Part shown: positions 41,101-48,799 of the stretch, one piece after another
How the letters are laid out: each line of letters starts with the position of its first letter
Position numbering within the stretch: the stretch's first letter is position 1
The notes under the pieces: model-generated
Databases searched by the model: none
Told to the model about the DNA's origin: nothing
Seen by the model: the letters and a program-made list of their open reading frames with translations, nothing else
From: Acridotheres tristis
Lineage: Eukaryota > Chordata > Aves > Passeriformes > Sturnidae
Direction: 5' to 3'
Assembly: GCA_037013685.1 (NCBI GenBank)
Contig: CM072919.1
Coordinates: forward strand, 1,799,616 to 1,863,615
Length of the DNA: 64,000 nucleotides
Program-made: the position numbers and the translations under genes

Positions 41101-43638
41101 ACACGTTCATTCTCTCATTGAACGTGTCCAAATGAGCTCAAATTCCACTGGCACACAGCAGGAAAACCAACTGACCACACAACTGACCAGCCTGAGGACA
41201 AAATCTGCCTCTGTGAGGCTCCTCCAACTATTCTTTGGAGGAACAAAGCAGCAGAGTAGATTTAACTTTTAGAAATAGAGCTGATTGAACTCTTAGAGTT
41301 GATTTTCCTCTTAGAAATAGAGCTGATTAACCTCTTAAAAATTCCTTGCTGGGGATTAAATCAGTGGATGGATTTCACAAGGCTGCAGGAGTTCTTGTTT
41401 TACCCAGAACAATCCCAATTAAACATCTCTGGGATATCTGCAAACCTGAGACTCCAAAGCCCTGTCCCTGCTCTACTCAGCTCTGTTCATTTTCTCTCCT
41501 CTCTGCCTGTCACCCTCCAGGCCTGTCCGTGGCAAAGGACACACAGAGGTTTCCTCAATCTGCACGTTCACCCTGGATCCCCTCTCGGGGACTCTGCAAG
41601 AGCAGGAGGTGTTTGAGGAGCTGAAAGTCCTGACCCAGGGCTTCACCAGGCTGGGTGCCAGCTACGAGCTGGAGGAGCAGAGCCTGGTGGTGGAAGGTGA
41701 GAGCTCCTGGAGGGACATTTTGGGGAATTCTTCTTAATTTTGTTTAAATCAGCTCCAGAGTTCCATTCCTCATCTGTCCCACTCCTCATTTCCAGGTTAC
41801 TCTCCACTCAAGACGGATGAACCAGAGTCCAAAAGATCTGGTAGGTGCTTTTTTGGCAAGGATTGACCCGACTGAACACTTGAGCTCTGATAAGTAATTG
41901 AAGCCTGATAAATACATGAGCTGTAATAAATTAGCATCAGATATCTTGGAATGGGACTAAACCCATGGAAAAGATCAAAAATCCAGGGCACTTGGTAGCA
42001 AACAGCAGGTGCCACCATCCCGAGGGGAATGGAATTGAAGGACAGTGCACTTTGGGAATTGTTTGAAAACTCTGGCACCGAGACATTTTGATAACTGCAG
42101 TATTTAAACCAGATATGGTTTAGCTTAGCTACTACTCCAGAACTAACAGCAAACGGGAGAGAGAAAAAAAAAATATTCTGAACTGTTACTTTCCCATGCA
42201 CCACAAACACTCTGGTAAAACACCTTCAGCTTTTGCTGACACCCTGAGCCCTGTCCCTGTTCCCAAAAGAGTCCAGAAGCAGTTAAGTCAGAACTTTGTC
42301 CCTCTGAACATCCCTGCAATCAGCTGGAGGCTCTGCTGTCCCTGCAGTGGCATTTAAAGTTGTGGATCCCTGAACCCTCACTCCATTTTCCCAAATTTCC
42401 ATAATTTGCACCTACAGAGTGTTCAGCACTTCTGAACTTTGCCAGGGGGAGATCTCCCTCTCATAATCCCACATGGAAGAGTCTCTAAACCTGATGTGCC
42501 CTTTTTTTTTTTCCCTTTTCAGAGCTTCAGTTCTGGGCCATCATTCTCATCTGCCTTTTCACCCTGCTGGGCTTCATCCTCCTCCTCTTGTTGTGCTTCC
42601 TGGTGAGTGTCCCCTTTGCTGTCCCTTGACTCCAGCAGAGCCACAGGAATTCAGACACATTCCCAAGGATCCAGTGGGAAACAGCAAAAACCAACCCAAA
42701 TCCTTCAGTCCCTGCCAGCTCTTCCAAGCATTGGGGATGGGGAAGGGAATTTAGAGTCAGCTGAGCAGATTTTTAGCAAAGGAAGCAGAATTTTCCTTTT
42801 AGAAAAGCAGCAGGATCGTGGCTGGCACTGGGGTTTTGCAGAGGGAAAAACACAAACACACCACCAAGATGAGGAGCAGGAATTAGGGAATCCACAGGTG
42901 GAAATAGGGAATCCTCTGCAGCATTTCCTAAACCTCTCCCCTGTCCAAATACCTGCAGGGATGAGCAGGTTCCAGGTGAGGGAGTGCCAAAACCAACATT
43001 TTTAACAGCCTGTGGGAACTGCATTGAGAATTTTGTATTCAGTGCTCTTAACCTACAGACTGCTGCAGCCTGGCAGGGCCATCTCCAGCTGCAAATCCTT
43101 GGAAAAGGCACAGGAGATCCTCTTCCCATCTCTGGGGTGTTTGGATGGGGAACAACATCTCAAAAGCACTGCTTGAAAACATTGCTTTGCACCAGCTGAG
43201 AGAAGAGCTAAACCTACAGAGAGCAGGGAGGTCCAGGAGACAAAATTACAGCCAGCAGGATTTAGGAGAGGAAACCCCTGTGCTGCAGAGCTGCCTCACA
43301 GCTTTAGGCATTTTGGGATTTTTATTCCCAAAATCCCTCCCTTCCCACCCAGCAATGTGATTTGGGGACACCTAATGGTGGGCAGAGAACGGATTCCATT
43401 TTTTCCCCATTAATTTTGATCTTTTTTGCCATTTATTTTGTTCTTTTCCCGTTAATTTTGTTCTTTTCCGATTAATTTTTGTTCTTTTCCCATTAATTTT
43501 TGTTCTGCAATTAATTAATTTTTGCTCTTCTCCCACCAGGTCATCTCCTGCCTGAGGAGAAAGTCCCACCTGTACCAGGTGCAGCAGAGTCTGTATGGGT
43601 TGTACTTCCCCCACCTGAACACAGGGAAGGTTCACTGA
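1..43638 (+). CDS. MUC16: MUC16-type transmembrane mucin, 5'-partial, about 89 exons in window
   Basis: Cell-surface mucin of wet epithelia. Layout seen: Ser/Thr/Pro repeat exon (1-8128), 22 SEA modules (8819-41696), juxtamembrane linker, transmembrane helix and short tail ending with TGA at 43636-43638. I joined exons by GT-AG sites and phase; the sum is 17,343 nt, an exact multiple of three, about 5,780 residues without an internal stop. MUC16 is the only mucin family known to me with long arrays of SEA domains, and the C terminus (FWAI before the helix, a basic stop-transfer, then a YxVQQ element) resembles mammalian MUC16. SEA modules carry N-glycosylation sequons (NFT, NKT) and a Cys pair 20 residues apart, as in CA125 repeats. 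The start codon and signal region lie left of the window. Exon joins are predicted, not confirmed by transcripts. Confidence 0.9.
10..7850 (+). repeat. 897-bp coding tandem repeat (mucin VNTR)
   Basis: Nine head-to-tail copies, very similar to one another. Each unit contains two related halves: VRAQTSSASPGTSPTSA at unit start and VLTQTMSSAPGTSPTSA 447 bp later, giving halves of about 149 and 150 aa. Shared variants (PYAPGTSP and LLTTSTILL in units 3 and 6; IFGITTVSQ in units 4, 5 and 7) show that blocks of units were themselves duplicated. Confidence 0.95.
8129..8818 (+). other. Intron between mucin exon and first SEA module
   Basis: AT-rich 690-bp intron, donor GTAAGT at 8129, acceptor CTTGCAG ending at 8818, phase 1. 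Nothing else recognised in it. Confidence 0.7.
8819..9865 (+). CDS. MUC16: MUC16 SEA module 1
   Basis: Exons A 8819-8961, B 9072-9139, C 9556-9728, D 9839-9865. A carries the NFTITN strand and sequon and ends RVMNTL in phase 0; B (LDSLLKESTIGPVFQGC) ends in phase 2; C begins by completing Arg, then PGSHRDETRVDAVC and ends DSLYVNG; D encodes the linker YNEQPLLT. The two Cys are 20 residues apart, the conserved CA125 loop. Exon A (EHF, NFPYTSD) and B (GPVF) are closest to module 8, not to modules 2-7, so this is a separate subtype. Confidence 0.88.
10097..11149 (+). CDS. MUC16: MUC16 SEA module 2
   Basis: Exons A 10097-10242, B 10353-10420, C 10840-11012, D 11123-11149. Exon A is 146 bp (one extra Thr/Ala codon) and uses the donor GTATGT, a subtype shared with modules 4, 6, 7 and 9. 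First half of a two-module block duplicated at a distance of 2,571 bp. Confidence 0.88.
11361..12436 (+). CDS. MUC16: MUC16 SEA module 3
   Basis: Exons A 11361-11503, B 11613-11680, C 12127-12299, D 12410-12436. Exon A is the 143-bp TSAILERF subtype with NLRYTSDLENAD. B has LLRESSIGTAF. D ends LLS rather than LLT. Intron B-C keeps an empty version (GCTA at 12048-12051) of the site that holds a solo LTR in modules 10, 11, 13 and 17. Confidence 0.88.
12668..13720 (+). CDS. MUC16: MUC16 SEA module 4
   Basis: Exons A 12668-12813, B 12924-12991, C 13411-13583, D 13694-13720. Near-copy of module 2 at +2,571 bp, including the 146-bp A exon and GTATGT donor. Confidence 0.88.
13932..15007 (+). CDS. 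MUC16: MUC16 SEA module 5
   Basis: Exons A 13932-14074, B 14184-14251, C 14698-14870, D 14981-15007. Near-copy of module 3 at +2,571 bp, in exons and introns alike. Confidence 0.88.
15239..16290 (+). CDS. MUC16: MUC16 SEA module 6
   Basis: Exons A 15239-15384, B 15495-15562, C 15981-16153, D 16264-16290. Exon A again lies 2,571 bp after that of module 4. Exon C has two silent changes in the SAAPLD codons, among the few differences between any C exons of the array. Confidence 0.88.
16522..17574 (+). CDS. MUC16: MUC16 SEA module 7
   Basis: Exons A 16522-16667, B 16778-16845, C 17265-17437, D 17548-17574. Same 146-bp A subtype as modules 2, 4 and 6. It follows module 6 directly, so the alternation of subtypes stops here. 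Confidence 0.88.
17807..18856 (+). CDS. MUC16: MUC16 SEA module 8
   Basis: Exons A 17807-17949, B 18061-18128, C 18547-18719, D 18830-18856. The most distinct of modules 1-9: exon A reads ASFEHF, NLPYTYNLENPDSASF; B has GPVFQGCETKDF. Exon C carries the only amino-acid change among the first 16 C exons (SATPLD instead of SAAPLD). Shares EHF and GPVF with module 1. Confidence 0.88.
19080..20130 (+). CDS. MUC16: MUC16 SEA module 9
   Basis: Exons A 19080-19225, B 19335-19402, C 19821-19993, D 20104-20130. 146-bp A exon, but with RRVMNTL (Arg for Gln), a first step towards the RRVMNMM seen in modules 10-17. Its 3' flank begins the 1,920-bp period shared with modules 10 and 11. Confidence 0.88.
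20362..22050 (+). CDS. MUC16: MUC16 SEA module 10 (LTR in intron B-C)
   Basis: Exons A 20362-20504, B 20614-20681, C 21741-21913, D 22024-22050. Exon A ends RRVMNMM; B reads SSIAPLFHGC. A 605-bp solo LTR occupies the B-C intron (21054-21658) in the same orientation as the gene. Confidence 0.88.
21054..21658 (+). mobile_element. Solo LTR copy 1 (intron of SEA module 10)
   Basis: 605 bp, begins TGTGTTGGG and ends TTCCTACA, flanked by 4-bp GCTA direct repeats (21050-21053, 21659-21662); modules 3 and 5 show the empty site. Contains a TATA-like TATATAA (21558-21564) and two AATAAA (21580-21585, 21605-21610), so the LTR reads in the MUC16 direction. A 4-bp duplication suggests an ERV1-like element; class is inference. 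No viral coding sequence present. Confidence 0.78.
22282..23970 (+). CDS. MUC16: MUC16 SEA module 11 (LTR in intron B-C)
   Basis: Exons A 22282-22424, B 22534-22601, C 23661-23833, D 23944-23970. Essentially a base-for-base copy of module 10 at +1,920 bp, including its LTR. D encodes LMT instead of LLT. Confidence 0.87.
22974..23578 (+). mobile_element. Solo LTR copy 2 (intron of SEA module 11)
   Basis: Same length, ends, orientation and GCTA flanks as copy 1 and apparently identical to it; copied with the module rather than inserted again. Confidence 0.78.
24201..25286 (+). CDS. MUC16: MUC16 SEA module 12
   Basis: Exons A 24201-24343, B 24453-24520, C 24977-25149, D 25260-25286. A ends RRVMNML. 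The A-B intron begins GTAAGTTGAAC, a form shared only with module 14. No LTR: the site reads GTTA (24895-24898) instead of GCTA. D encodes QPVLT. Confidence 0.88.
25519..27209 (+). CDS. MUC16: MUC16 SEA module 13 (LTR in intron B-C)
   Basis: Exons A 25519-25661, B 25771-25838, C 26900-27072, D 27183-27209. SSIAPLFHG subtype in B. LTR at 26213-26817. With module 12 it forms a two-module block resembling modules 14-15. Confidence 0.88.
26213..26817 (+). mobile_element. Solo LTR copy 3 (intron of SEA module 13)
   Basis: 605 bp, same GCTA flanks (26209-26212, 26818-26821). Small differences from copies 1-2 (starts TGTGTTAAG, CCCAG for CCTAG near 26258, several C/T changes in the 3' third). Confidence 0.78.
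27441..28526 (+). CDS. MUC16: MUC16 SEA module 14
   Basis: Exons A 27441-27583, B 27693-27760, C 28217-28389, D 28500-28526. Near-copy of module 12 at exactly +3,240 bp in A, B and C; no LTR. Confidence 0.88.
28758..29839 (+). CDS. MUC16: MUC16 SEA module 15
   Basis: Exons A 28758-28897 (140 bp, one Thr codon lost), B 29007-29074, C 29530-29702, D 29813-29839. Private changes: DLKNAD (Glu to Lys) in A and KESRIAPL (Ser to Arg) in B. No LTR. Confidence 0.88.
30071..31156 (+). CDS. MUC16: MUC16 SEA module 16
   Basis: Exons A 30071-30213, B 30323-30390, C 30847-31019, D 31130-31156. B is the SSIGPLFHG form. C has one silent change in the GVDAV-equivalent Asp codon. No LTR. Confidence 0.88.
31388..33688 (+). 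CDS. MUC16: MUC16 SEA module 17, last of the young array (LTR in intron B-C)
   Basis: Exons A 31388-31530, B 31640-31707, C 32771-32943, D 33662-33688. LTR at 32084-32688. Exon C matches the array until its last bases, then reads YIN, and its intron is a 718-bp AT-rich sequence instead of the 110-bp GC-rich intron of modules 1-16. D encodes HHEVQPEL, unlike YNEQPLL. This marks the right boundary of recent amplification. Confidence 0.85.
32084..32688 (+). mobile_element. Solo LTR copy 4 (intron of SEA module 17)
   Basis: 605 bp, same GCTA flanks (32080-32083, 32689-32692). The most diverged of the four, with clustered changes near 32126-32150 and 32510-32530; shares some 3' variants with copy 3. 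Confidence 0.78.
32944..33661 (+). other. AT-rich intron after the array boundary
   Basis: 718-bp intron between C and D of module 17, unlike the 110-bp GC-rich equivalent in modules 1-16. No repeat or gene recognised. Confidence 0.6.
33951..35130 (+). CDS. MUC16: MUC16 SEA module 18
   Basis: Exons A 33951-34096, B 34206-34273, C 34470-34642, D 35104-35130. Same exon phases, diverged sequence: A has KNFTLNFTITNLRFNADLQKPN and ends VMYHY; B LDPLLQRSSIGPAYIGC; C has VDAKCSC with an extra Cys, NGITQLGHYSL; D GYNEPHSPP. The C-D intron contains two CR1 3' ends facing each other. Confidence 0.85.
34755..34838 (+). mobile_element. CR1 LINE 3' end fragment
   Basis: Contains GATGGTCTTTAAGGTCCTTT and ends TTCTGGGATTCTGTG, the typical CR1 3' end with ATTCTATG-like terminus, in the intron of SEA module 18. 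Confidence 0.6.
34839..34905 (-). mobile_element. CR1 LINE 3' end fragment, opposite orientation
   Basis: GGAATCATGGAACCATTATGG and AGACCTCCGAGATCAATCCAACC are the reverse complement of a CR1 3' end; directly abuts the preceding plus-strand CR1. Confidence 0.55.
35346..36661 (+). CDS. MUC16: MUC16 SEA module 19
   Basis: Exons A 35346-35494, B 35577-35644, C 35969-36141, D 36635-36661. A (149 bp) has EHFTLNFTITNLMFTTDLQ and ends IMKHY; B IDPLLQKSSIGPHFSGC; C VDTICSY, SGITKLGIYNLDNKSLYVNG; D YNELLERS. Last module with a separate D exon before the fused ones. Confidence 0.85.
36873..38013 (+). CDS. MUC16: MUC16 SEA module 20
   Basis: Exons A 36873-37015, B 37126-37193, C 37850-38013 (164 bp, three codons shorter than usual). 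A has RNFTLNFTLTNLRYTADLD; B LDPLFKRSSISSAYTGC; C VDAVCSYKDNASFDREKLY, ending SLFVNG. No separate D exon: the linker is fused to the next A exon. A CR1 fragment lies in the B-C intron. Confidence 0.85.
37198..37495 (-). mobile_element. CR1 LINE fragment in intron of SEA module 20
   Basis: Reads as the antisense of the CR1 3' region: a GAAAGGACCTCAGTGGGTCC block, CAATCTGTTCCAGTGCGAGG, TTCTTCCTCATGCTTATCAA and an end near a GAGCAGAGCC block. Confidence 0.65.
38306..40090 (+). CDS. MUC16: MUC16 SEA module 21 with GSIVV cleavage motif
   Basis: Exons D/A fused 38306-38463, B 39226-39293, C 39936-40090. Starts GFTPIDTAATKK, then the SEA strand GYRLNFRIVNENL. B is VNQLYRQSELRDQFLICRITGLR, and C opens with IGSIVVDCQCFF. 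Gly-Ser-hydrophobic-Val-Val at 39940-39954 is the classical SEA autoproteolysis site (as in MUC1), absent in the other 21 modules. It is the penultimate, membrane-proximal module, where MUC16 shedding is thought to occur. The B donor is weak (GTCTGA). Cleavage is inferred from the motif only. Confidence 0.85.
38625..38717 (+). mobile_element. CR1 LINE 3' end fragment
   Basis: GGATCTTTAAGGTCCTTTCC followed by CAAACCATTCGATGATTCCA, a typical CR1 3' end, in the A-B intron of SEA module 21. Confidence 0.7.
40554..41696 (+). CDS. MUC16: MUC16 SEA module 22 (membrane-proximal)
   Basis: Exons D/A fused 40554-40717, B 40809-40873 (65 bp), C 41521-41696 (176 bp). A carries NFGLNFQISNLPYSPELHD; B LEVFRSSRLKDQFVGCTVESFG; C VSSICTF, then QGFTRLGASYELEEQSLVVEG. 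Cys pair retained with a longer loop; cleavage motif absent (GPVRG where the site would be). Confidence 0.85.
41796..43638 (+). CDS. MUC16: MUC16 juxtamembrane linker, transmembrane helix and cytoplasmic tail
   Basis: Three exons: 41796-41840 (linker YSPLKTDEPESKRS), 42523-42602 (ELQFWAIILICLF and following leucines, the membrane helix), 43540-43638 (VISCLRRKSHLYQVQQSLYG onward, stop TGA). The helix is about 26 residues, followed by a basic LRRK stop-transfer. The 32-residue tail has three Tyr (YQVQ, LYGLYF). FWAI at the outer face and the tail's YxVQQ element match the mammalian MUC16 C terminus as I recall it. Intron 42603-43539 ends in a TTTTGTTC-type minisatellite. Confidence 0.88.
43411..43526 (+). 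repeat. T-rich minisatellite before last MUC16 exon
   Basis: About five imperfect copies of a 22-24 bp unit containing TTAATTTTTGTTCTTTTCCC, ending 14 bp before the last acceptor at 43539, so it supplies or extends the pyrimidine tract. The antisense open frame over it is an artefact. Confidence 0.75.
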
Positions 43639-44218
43639 CACCTCAGCTTGGTCTTCCCAGACCTGTTTGTCCACTGATGAAGGAAAAAATAGCTAGAAAA
43701 ACTAGAAAATATTTCTTTTATAAATTATTTCAGCGTTTTATCTCACCTTGAGACAAATCTTTGCACTATTGCCATGATTCTTTTCATACTCCAGGAAACT
43801 GCCAACAGTGCAGGTACTGAGGAAAATATTTTTTTAAGCACTGCAGTGTTTTATATAACTATAAATTTTATATAAATATTACACAACCAAAGGAAAATAA
43901 AAAATATCAGGAGCTGCAGTTTGAAAAGCCCTTCAGTGTTAACGTCAGTTTTCTGAAAAAGGCTTAAAATTATACTAATTTAGAGATTTTTGGGGACTGA
44001 CTGCTGTAGACTTAGAAATCCCACCTAGATTTTAGCTTTTTCACCACTGAGCTTTAAAAATGTAAATATCTTAAATTAATTCAAATATTTAATCTATTTA
44101 TAATTATGATATTATGATGTAAAGAGATCTTGTTAAATCTGAGTGTGACACAGCCAGGCTGTGTTTTTTGAGATTGCTGCTGATTTCAGTTCATTAAATG
44201 CCATATTTTACTGCCATG
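43639..44218 (+). other. MUC16 3' UTR with two candidate poly(A) signals
   Basis: AT-rich sequence after the stop. AATAAA at 43896-43901, and ATTAAA at 44193-44198 followed about 25 bp later by a GT-rich stretch (44221-44236), which looks like the stronger cleavage context. End point is an estimate. Confidence 0.5.
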
Positions 44219-46245
44219 AAGTTGTGTTTCCTTTGTAACAGCATTTTTATCATCCCAAATCAGAAACTGCAGAAATCCTGGCGGTTTTGCTCCTCAGCCC
44301 CCACCCCACAGCACAGGATCTGTTTTTAGAGTTCAGAACCTTTTCCTGGCCCTCTCACCCAGCCAGAATTGCCCCAAAACTCCCATTTCATGCCCCAATT
44401 TCCTGCTGAGCACAAGACTCGGGGCTGTTTCTCTGCAATTATTTGATCCTATCGTTAAATGAACTCTCTGAAAGTGAAAGCATTCAATTAGAATTAACAA
44501 ACCCACAATTAGTCATTAATCCTACCACTGCAGGCAATGTTTCCACGCAACCGAGTGGGTTTTGCTTTCAAAGCCGAGCTCCTCCAGGGCAGGTCCGACC
44601 AGTTCACCCCCAGCTCAGAGTTTCCTGCAGAGGATTAGGATCTGTTTGCTCGCTCAAACAAAGGGCTTGAAGCACCAATTATGTCAGCAAACATCGATTA
44701 AAAGCTCTCAGAGCTCTTGCACAACATCTCTGTGGTGTCCCTGTCCCCCCGAGTGTCCTGAGTGCAGCGGCCACCCTGAGACAGGGATGTTGGGAGTGGG
44801 AAGGAATTCCCAGCTCCCAGTCTGAGCAAGAAAAGCTGAGTGACCCAGCAGGGCTGAGTGCAGCCACGAGAATCATAAATATCCTGGAAAGGACCCTCAG
44901 GGATGATCAGTGCAGCCCCTGTCCCTGCACAGACCCCCCAACAATCCCACCCTGAGCATCCCTGAGAGCGCTGTCCAAACGCTCCTGCAGCTCTGGCAGC
45001 CTTGGGGCCGGGACCATTCCCTGGGGAGCCTGGGCAGTGCCCAGCACCCTCGGGGGGAAGAACCTTTCCCTGAGCTCCGTGCCAAGCCCTGGCACAGCTT
45101 TGTGCCATCAGAGCAGCAGCTCCTGCCTTGGCAGCCCTGGGAAAAGCCCTGGATCTTCAGCTGACTGTCCCTGCTGTGCCTCAGTTTCCTTCTCCCTGGT
45201 TTCCCTCTCCCCCGGGGAGTCTCTCACCCCCAAAAAGCCACGAGTGAAGCCAACAGCAGAGATGAGAAGCTGGCTCGCACTGGGAGAGGAAGGTGCTGGG
45301 TTTTGGACCTGTTTCCTGGATATTCTGAATTTCCCAGGGGAAACCAGGGGTCACCCCAGCAGCCAAATCACCTGCCCAGGGTTTGGAGAGACCCAGCACA
45401 CCCTGCAGGGCAGAGCTGGCACCGCTGTCCCATCCAGTCCGGGGACAAAAGGAAATGCAGAAAATGCAGCAGTTTCCCAGGGAAGCTCCAGGACTACCTG
45501 GGAGCACAGGGCACATTTCTCACAGAAAGGCACAAGTAGCTGATCTAATGCAGAAAATCCTCGATGTGGCTCTGCTTGTGGGGATCCAAAATGCCAAGGA
45601 AACCTTCCCAGCCCCATTCCAGAGGGAATTGTTCCTTTCTGCAGGAACAGCTGCAGAGCATCCCCCTCTGCCCAGCACAGCACCAGCACCCACTGCCAGC
45701 CCAGGATGTGCCAGGCACCACCTTTGCCATCCTGGCCAGGGGGCAAACCCCCACAGCCAAGCCCCAAAACCAGAGCCAAAATTAAAGCTGGAAAACAATG
45801 AGAAAGGAGCACCAAGACAGCTGTGAGGGGAGGGAGCAGCACTTGCAGGGAGAGAGGGCTCAGGGGTGCTCTGGTGCCCACGAGCCTCAGTCCAGGGCTG
45901 CTTTCCAAGGAATAGGAGGCCTCACATTCCACGGTGCTCCTGAGCATCCCCTGGGCTGTGTCACAGCCAGATTCGTGCTGGGCTTGCAGGGCTGGGCCAG
46001 CTCAGCACCAACCAGGGGCTCAGCTCTGCCCTGGGCAGGGACTGGGCAGAGCAAGAGGGTGGAGAAGCTCCAGACTCTGCTCCCAGCTCCTGCTGCAGCC
46101 CCTCCCTTAACCCCCCCTTTGCCTCCCTCTGCCTTTCTCGTCCCCTTCCCCTGCAGCTGCACCAGGGTGGCTCCTCAGCGTTCCTGTCCTTGTGCTTGTC
46201 CCCAGGGCACCCAGCTGAGTCCCTGCTGCCACCAGAGGGTGACCT
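44219..46245. other. Intergenic spacer after MUC16, GC-rich
   Basis: Apart from the CR1 fragment at 44868-45105 I see no exon with conserved protein features. Several overlapping open frames up to about 200 codons on both strands are low-complexity (Pro, Ala, Ser, Gly) and not supported. Confidence 0.5.
44868..45105 (-). mobile_element. CR1 LINE fragment
   Basis: Antisense CR1 3' region: starts GAATCATAAATATCCTGG, contains CCCACCCTGAGCATCCCTGA and AACGCTCCTGCAGCTCTGG. Nearly the reverse complement of 52510-52745. Confidence 0.7.
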
Positions 46246-46985
46246 GGCAGCACTGGCAGCACCGATCCCATCCTGCCCAGCACCTGCCTGGCACTGCCTG
46301 GGAACAGCTGCCAGGTCACAGCCACTTTATCAGTGTCTCCTGAGCACTGGGAACCAGCCTGAGCTGCACAGATTCCAGCAGCTGCTCCTCATCCTTCTCC
46401 GCAGCAACTCCTATTCTGTTTGGCTCTTCCAGATGGGAAAATGCAAAAGCATATTGACTGTACTTCTATCCAAGCACTATGAGTACACGTACCTTTGGTT
46501 AAAGCAATGCTTGCTTATTTCCAATACAATACCTACTTGGTAAGCCTTAAAATACAATGCACAAAGCTCCATTATTAAGCTTAGAACTTCCTAATATCTC
46601 GCTAGATAAACTTTTCTGCAGCTTAGGGGGTTATTCTAGCCAAGCTTTAATACACAGACCATTGTTCTATTTGTCCTTGCTTTCTACATCCCATATAACT
46701 TTTCTGCTGATAAATCTTATGGCTACCACTTAGCTCTAATTGCAGTTCTGCTGTTTCTGAGGCCTGCTTTTTGCAGCTTTCCCCAACCCCTCTAATTTTA
46801 AGGATTCCCACACCCAGCACCTGCCTGGGAATTGCTGCCAGGTCACAGCCACTTTATCAGTCCCTCCTGAGCACTGGGAACCAGCCTGAGCTGCACAGAT
46901 GCCATCAGCTGCTCCTCATCCTTCTCCCCAGCAATTCCTATTCCATTTGGCTCTTCCAGATGGAAAAATGCTCTGTCTGTTTTGT
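46245..46985 (+). repeat. Duplicated 170-bp segment flanking an AT-rich island
   Basis: About 46272-46443 and 46815-46978 are similar (both contain TTTATCAGT, GAACCAGCCTGAGCTGCACA, CTCCTCATCCTTCTCC). The intervening 46445-46805 is AT-rich and may be an inserted element; I cannot name it. Confidence 0.6.
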
Positions 46986-47783
46986 GCAGCAAGGCCCCCC
47001 CCTTCAGGGAGTCACACACTCAGACACCTCTGTGTGGACACACACATTCAGAGAGCTGGGGAATTACAGCTTGGAAATTCTCTCCAGGCCTGGATTTCTC
47101 CTGACTCTCAGCTCCATTCCCAGGCTGCCAAGCTGACTGCAGCTTCAGTTAGGGAGGAGTCTCCCAGGGTGACAACACGGTGACAAACAGAGTGGAATTC
47201 ATCACCAACATTAACCCCTGGTGTCTTTGCCGTGGGACACATCCTGAGGTGCTGTCCCAAGGATGTTTTTCCCAATTGTCCAATGAGCTCCTGTCCTGTC
47301 CTGGCTGCACTAACACACTTTAAATACAGGCTGGCTGTACAATAAATTGGCCTTTTGTTCCCCAAAGAGCTCCGTGTGTGTTGCTGTCCTTTCTCTCTCT
47401 TTGCAGTGCAGTGACCACACCTCTGCCACCTCCTGCTCTCAGCATCAACCCAGCAGCACCTCCCAGGGCCAGAATTCCATCCTGTCCCACCTTTCATGGA
47501 GAGAACAGGGGCGACCTGAGCTCCTTGTCCAGAGCAGGGTCCAGCCAGTCCTAGCTGGGATTTACAGCTCCATGGGCAAGAGCTCCTCTCACCCTCCTCA
47601 CTCCTTCCTCTAATTAGTTAATTGATCTAATTGCATCTCGTCAGCATTTCTCCACTGGGAGCCTCATCCTGGGGCAGCAGGGAGATCTCCACCATGCCCA
47701 GCCAGGAATTTAGTTTGGAAACTGATTGTTTTAGCAGCAAAAGCATCATTTTGTTAGTGCCAATCACTGCATTTACTGGCAAG
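46986..47783. other. Intergenic spacer
   Basis: No gene, RNA or named repeat recognised. Confidence 0.4.
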
Positions 47784-48106
47784 GCTTGGTGTCACCTGCA
47801 GAGTTTGGTGTCACCTGAAGGGTTTGATGTCCCCTCTAGGATTTGGTGCCACCTGCAGGGTTTGGTGTCCCCTCTAGGATTTGGTGCCACCTGCAGGGTT
47901 TGGTGTCCCCTCCAGGGTTTGTTGTCCCCTCCAGTGTTTGGTGTCCCCTGTAAGGTTTGGTGTCACCTGCAGAGTTTGGTGTTACCTGCAGGGTTTGTTC
48001 TCCCCTCCAGGGTTTGGTGTCCCCTGCAGGGTTTAGTGTCCCCTGCAAGGTTTGTTGTCCCCTCCAGGGTTTGGTGTCCCCTCCAGAGTTTGGTGTCACC
48101 TCCACG
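47784..48106 (+). repeat. 19-bp minisatellite, about 17 copies
   Basis: Unit GTTTGGTGTCCCCTGCAGG with C/A and ACC/CCC variants. Because 19 is not a multiple of three and the unit lacks stops, all frames look open; not coding. Confidence 0.9.
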
Positions 48107-48799
48107 ATGCCAAACAGCCCAAGGGACCCTTACCTGTGCTCAGCCAGGGCCGCTCAGCGATGCCAATTCCAGCAAGGTGACACCTGTGGCCCAGGGCAGG
48201 GCCACTCGGTGGCAGCTCCGGACAGTGTCCAGCAGGATGTCCCGGCAGCGCTGCTCCCTGCAGGGCTCGGTCCCCTCTGGGCCGGGGCAGAGGCGGCTGC
48301 AGAGACCCCAAACACGCGGTTCCACTGGGCTTCCACTGACCCCACCCCGCCCCCCGTGATGTCACAGGAGCTGGGGCACACCCCACATTGCCACAGCTGC
48401 CCCAGGAGCCGGGAATGGCCCTGCCAGGAGCCGGGCACTGCCGGGATGGGGCAGGGGGCACAGGGGAGGCTGCAGGAGCGTGGGAGGGGCGCAGGAGGGC
48501 TGCAGGCAGGAGGTGGCAGCGATGCTGGAAGGATGCTCCAGGACAATTTCTCTGAGCAGCAAAGAACTTGAGTCTCAAATGGACCCCAAGTGGTCACTCC
48601 AACACCCCTGAAACTTTCCAGAGAAAACCAGTTCATCCCTCCCTGGAAACACAGACCCAAACTGGAGTCCTGGAGGAAGGAGCAGCCCCTGGGATCCCCC
48701 AGAGCCACAGGGCTGTCCCTGTCCTGAGCTGTGTGCCCATGGGTGTCACCTCTGCTGCCCCAGCATTGCAAGAACCAACATTCTTCAAAATCTAAAAAA

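Noticed and set aside
47631..48571. 242- and 204-codon frames across 47.6-48.6 kb
   Set aside because: Most of their length is the 19-bp minisatellite and GC-rich duplicated sequence; no conserved domain.
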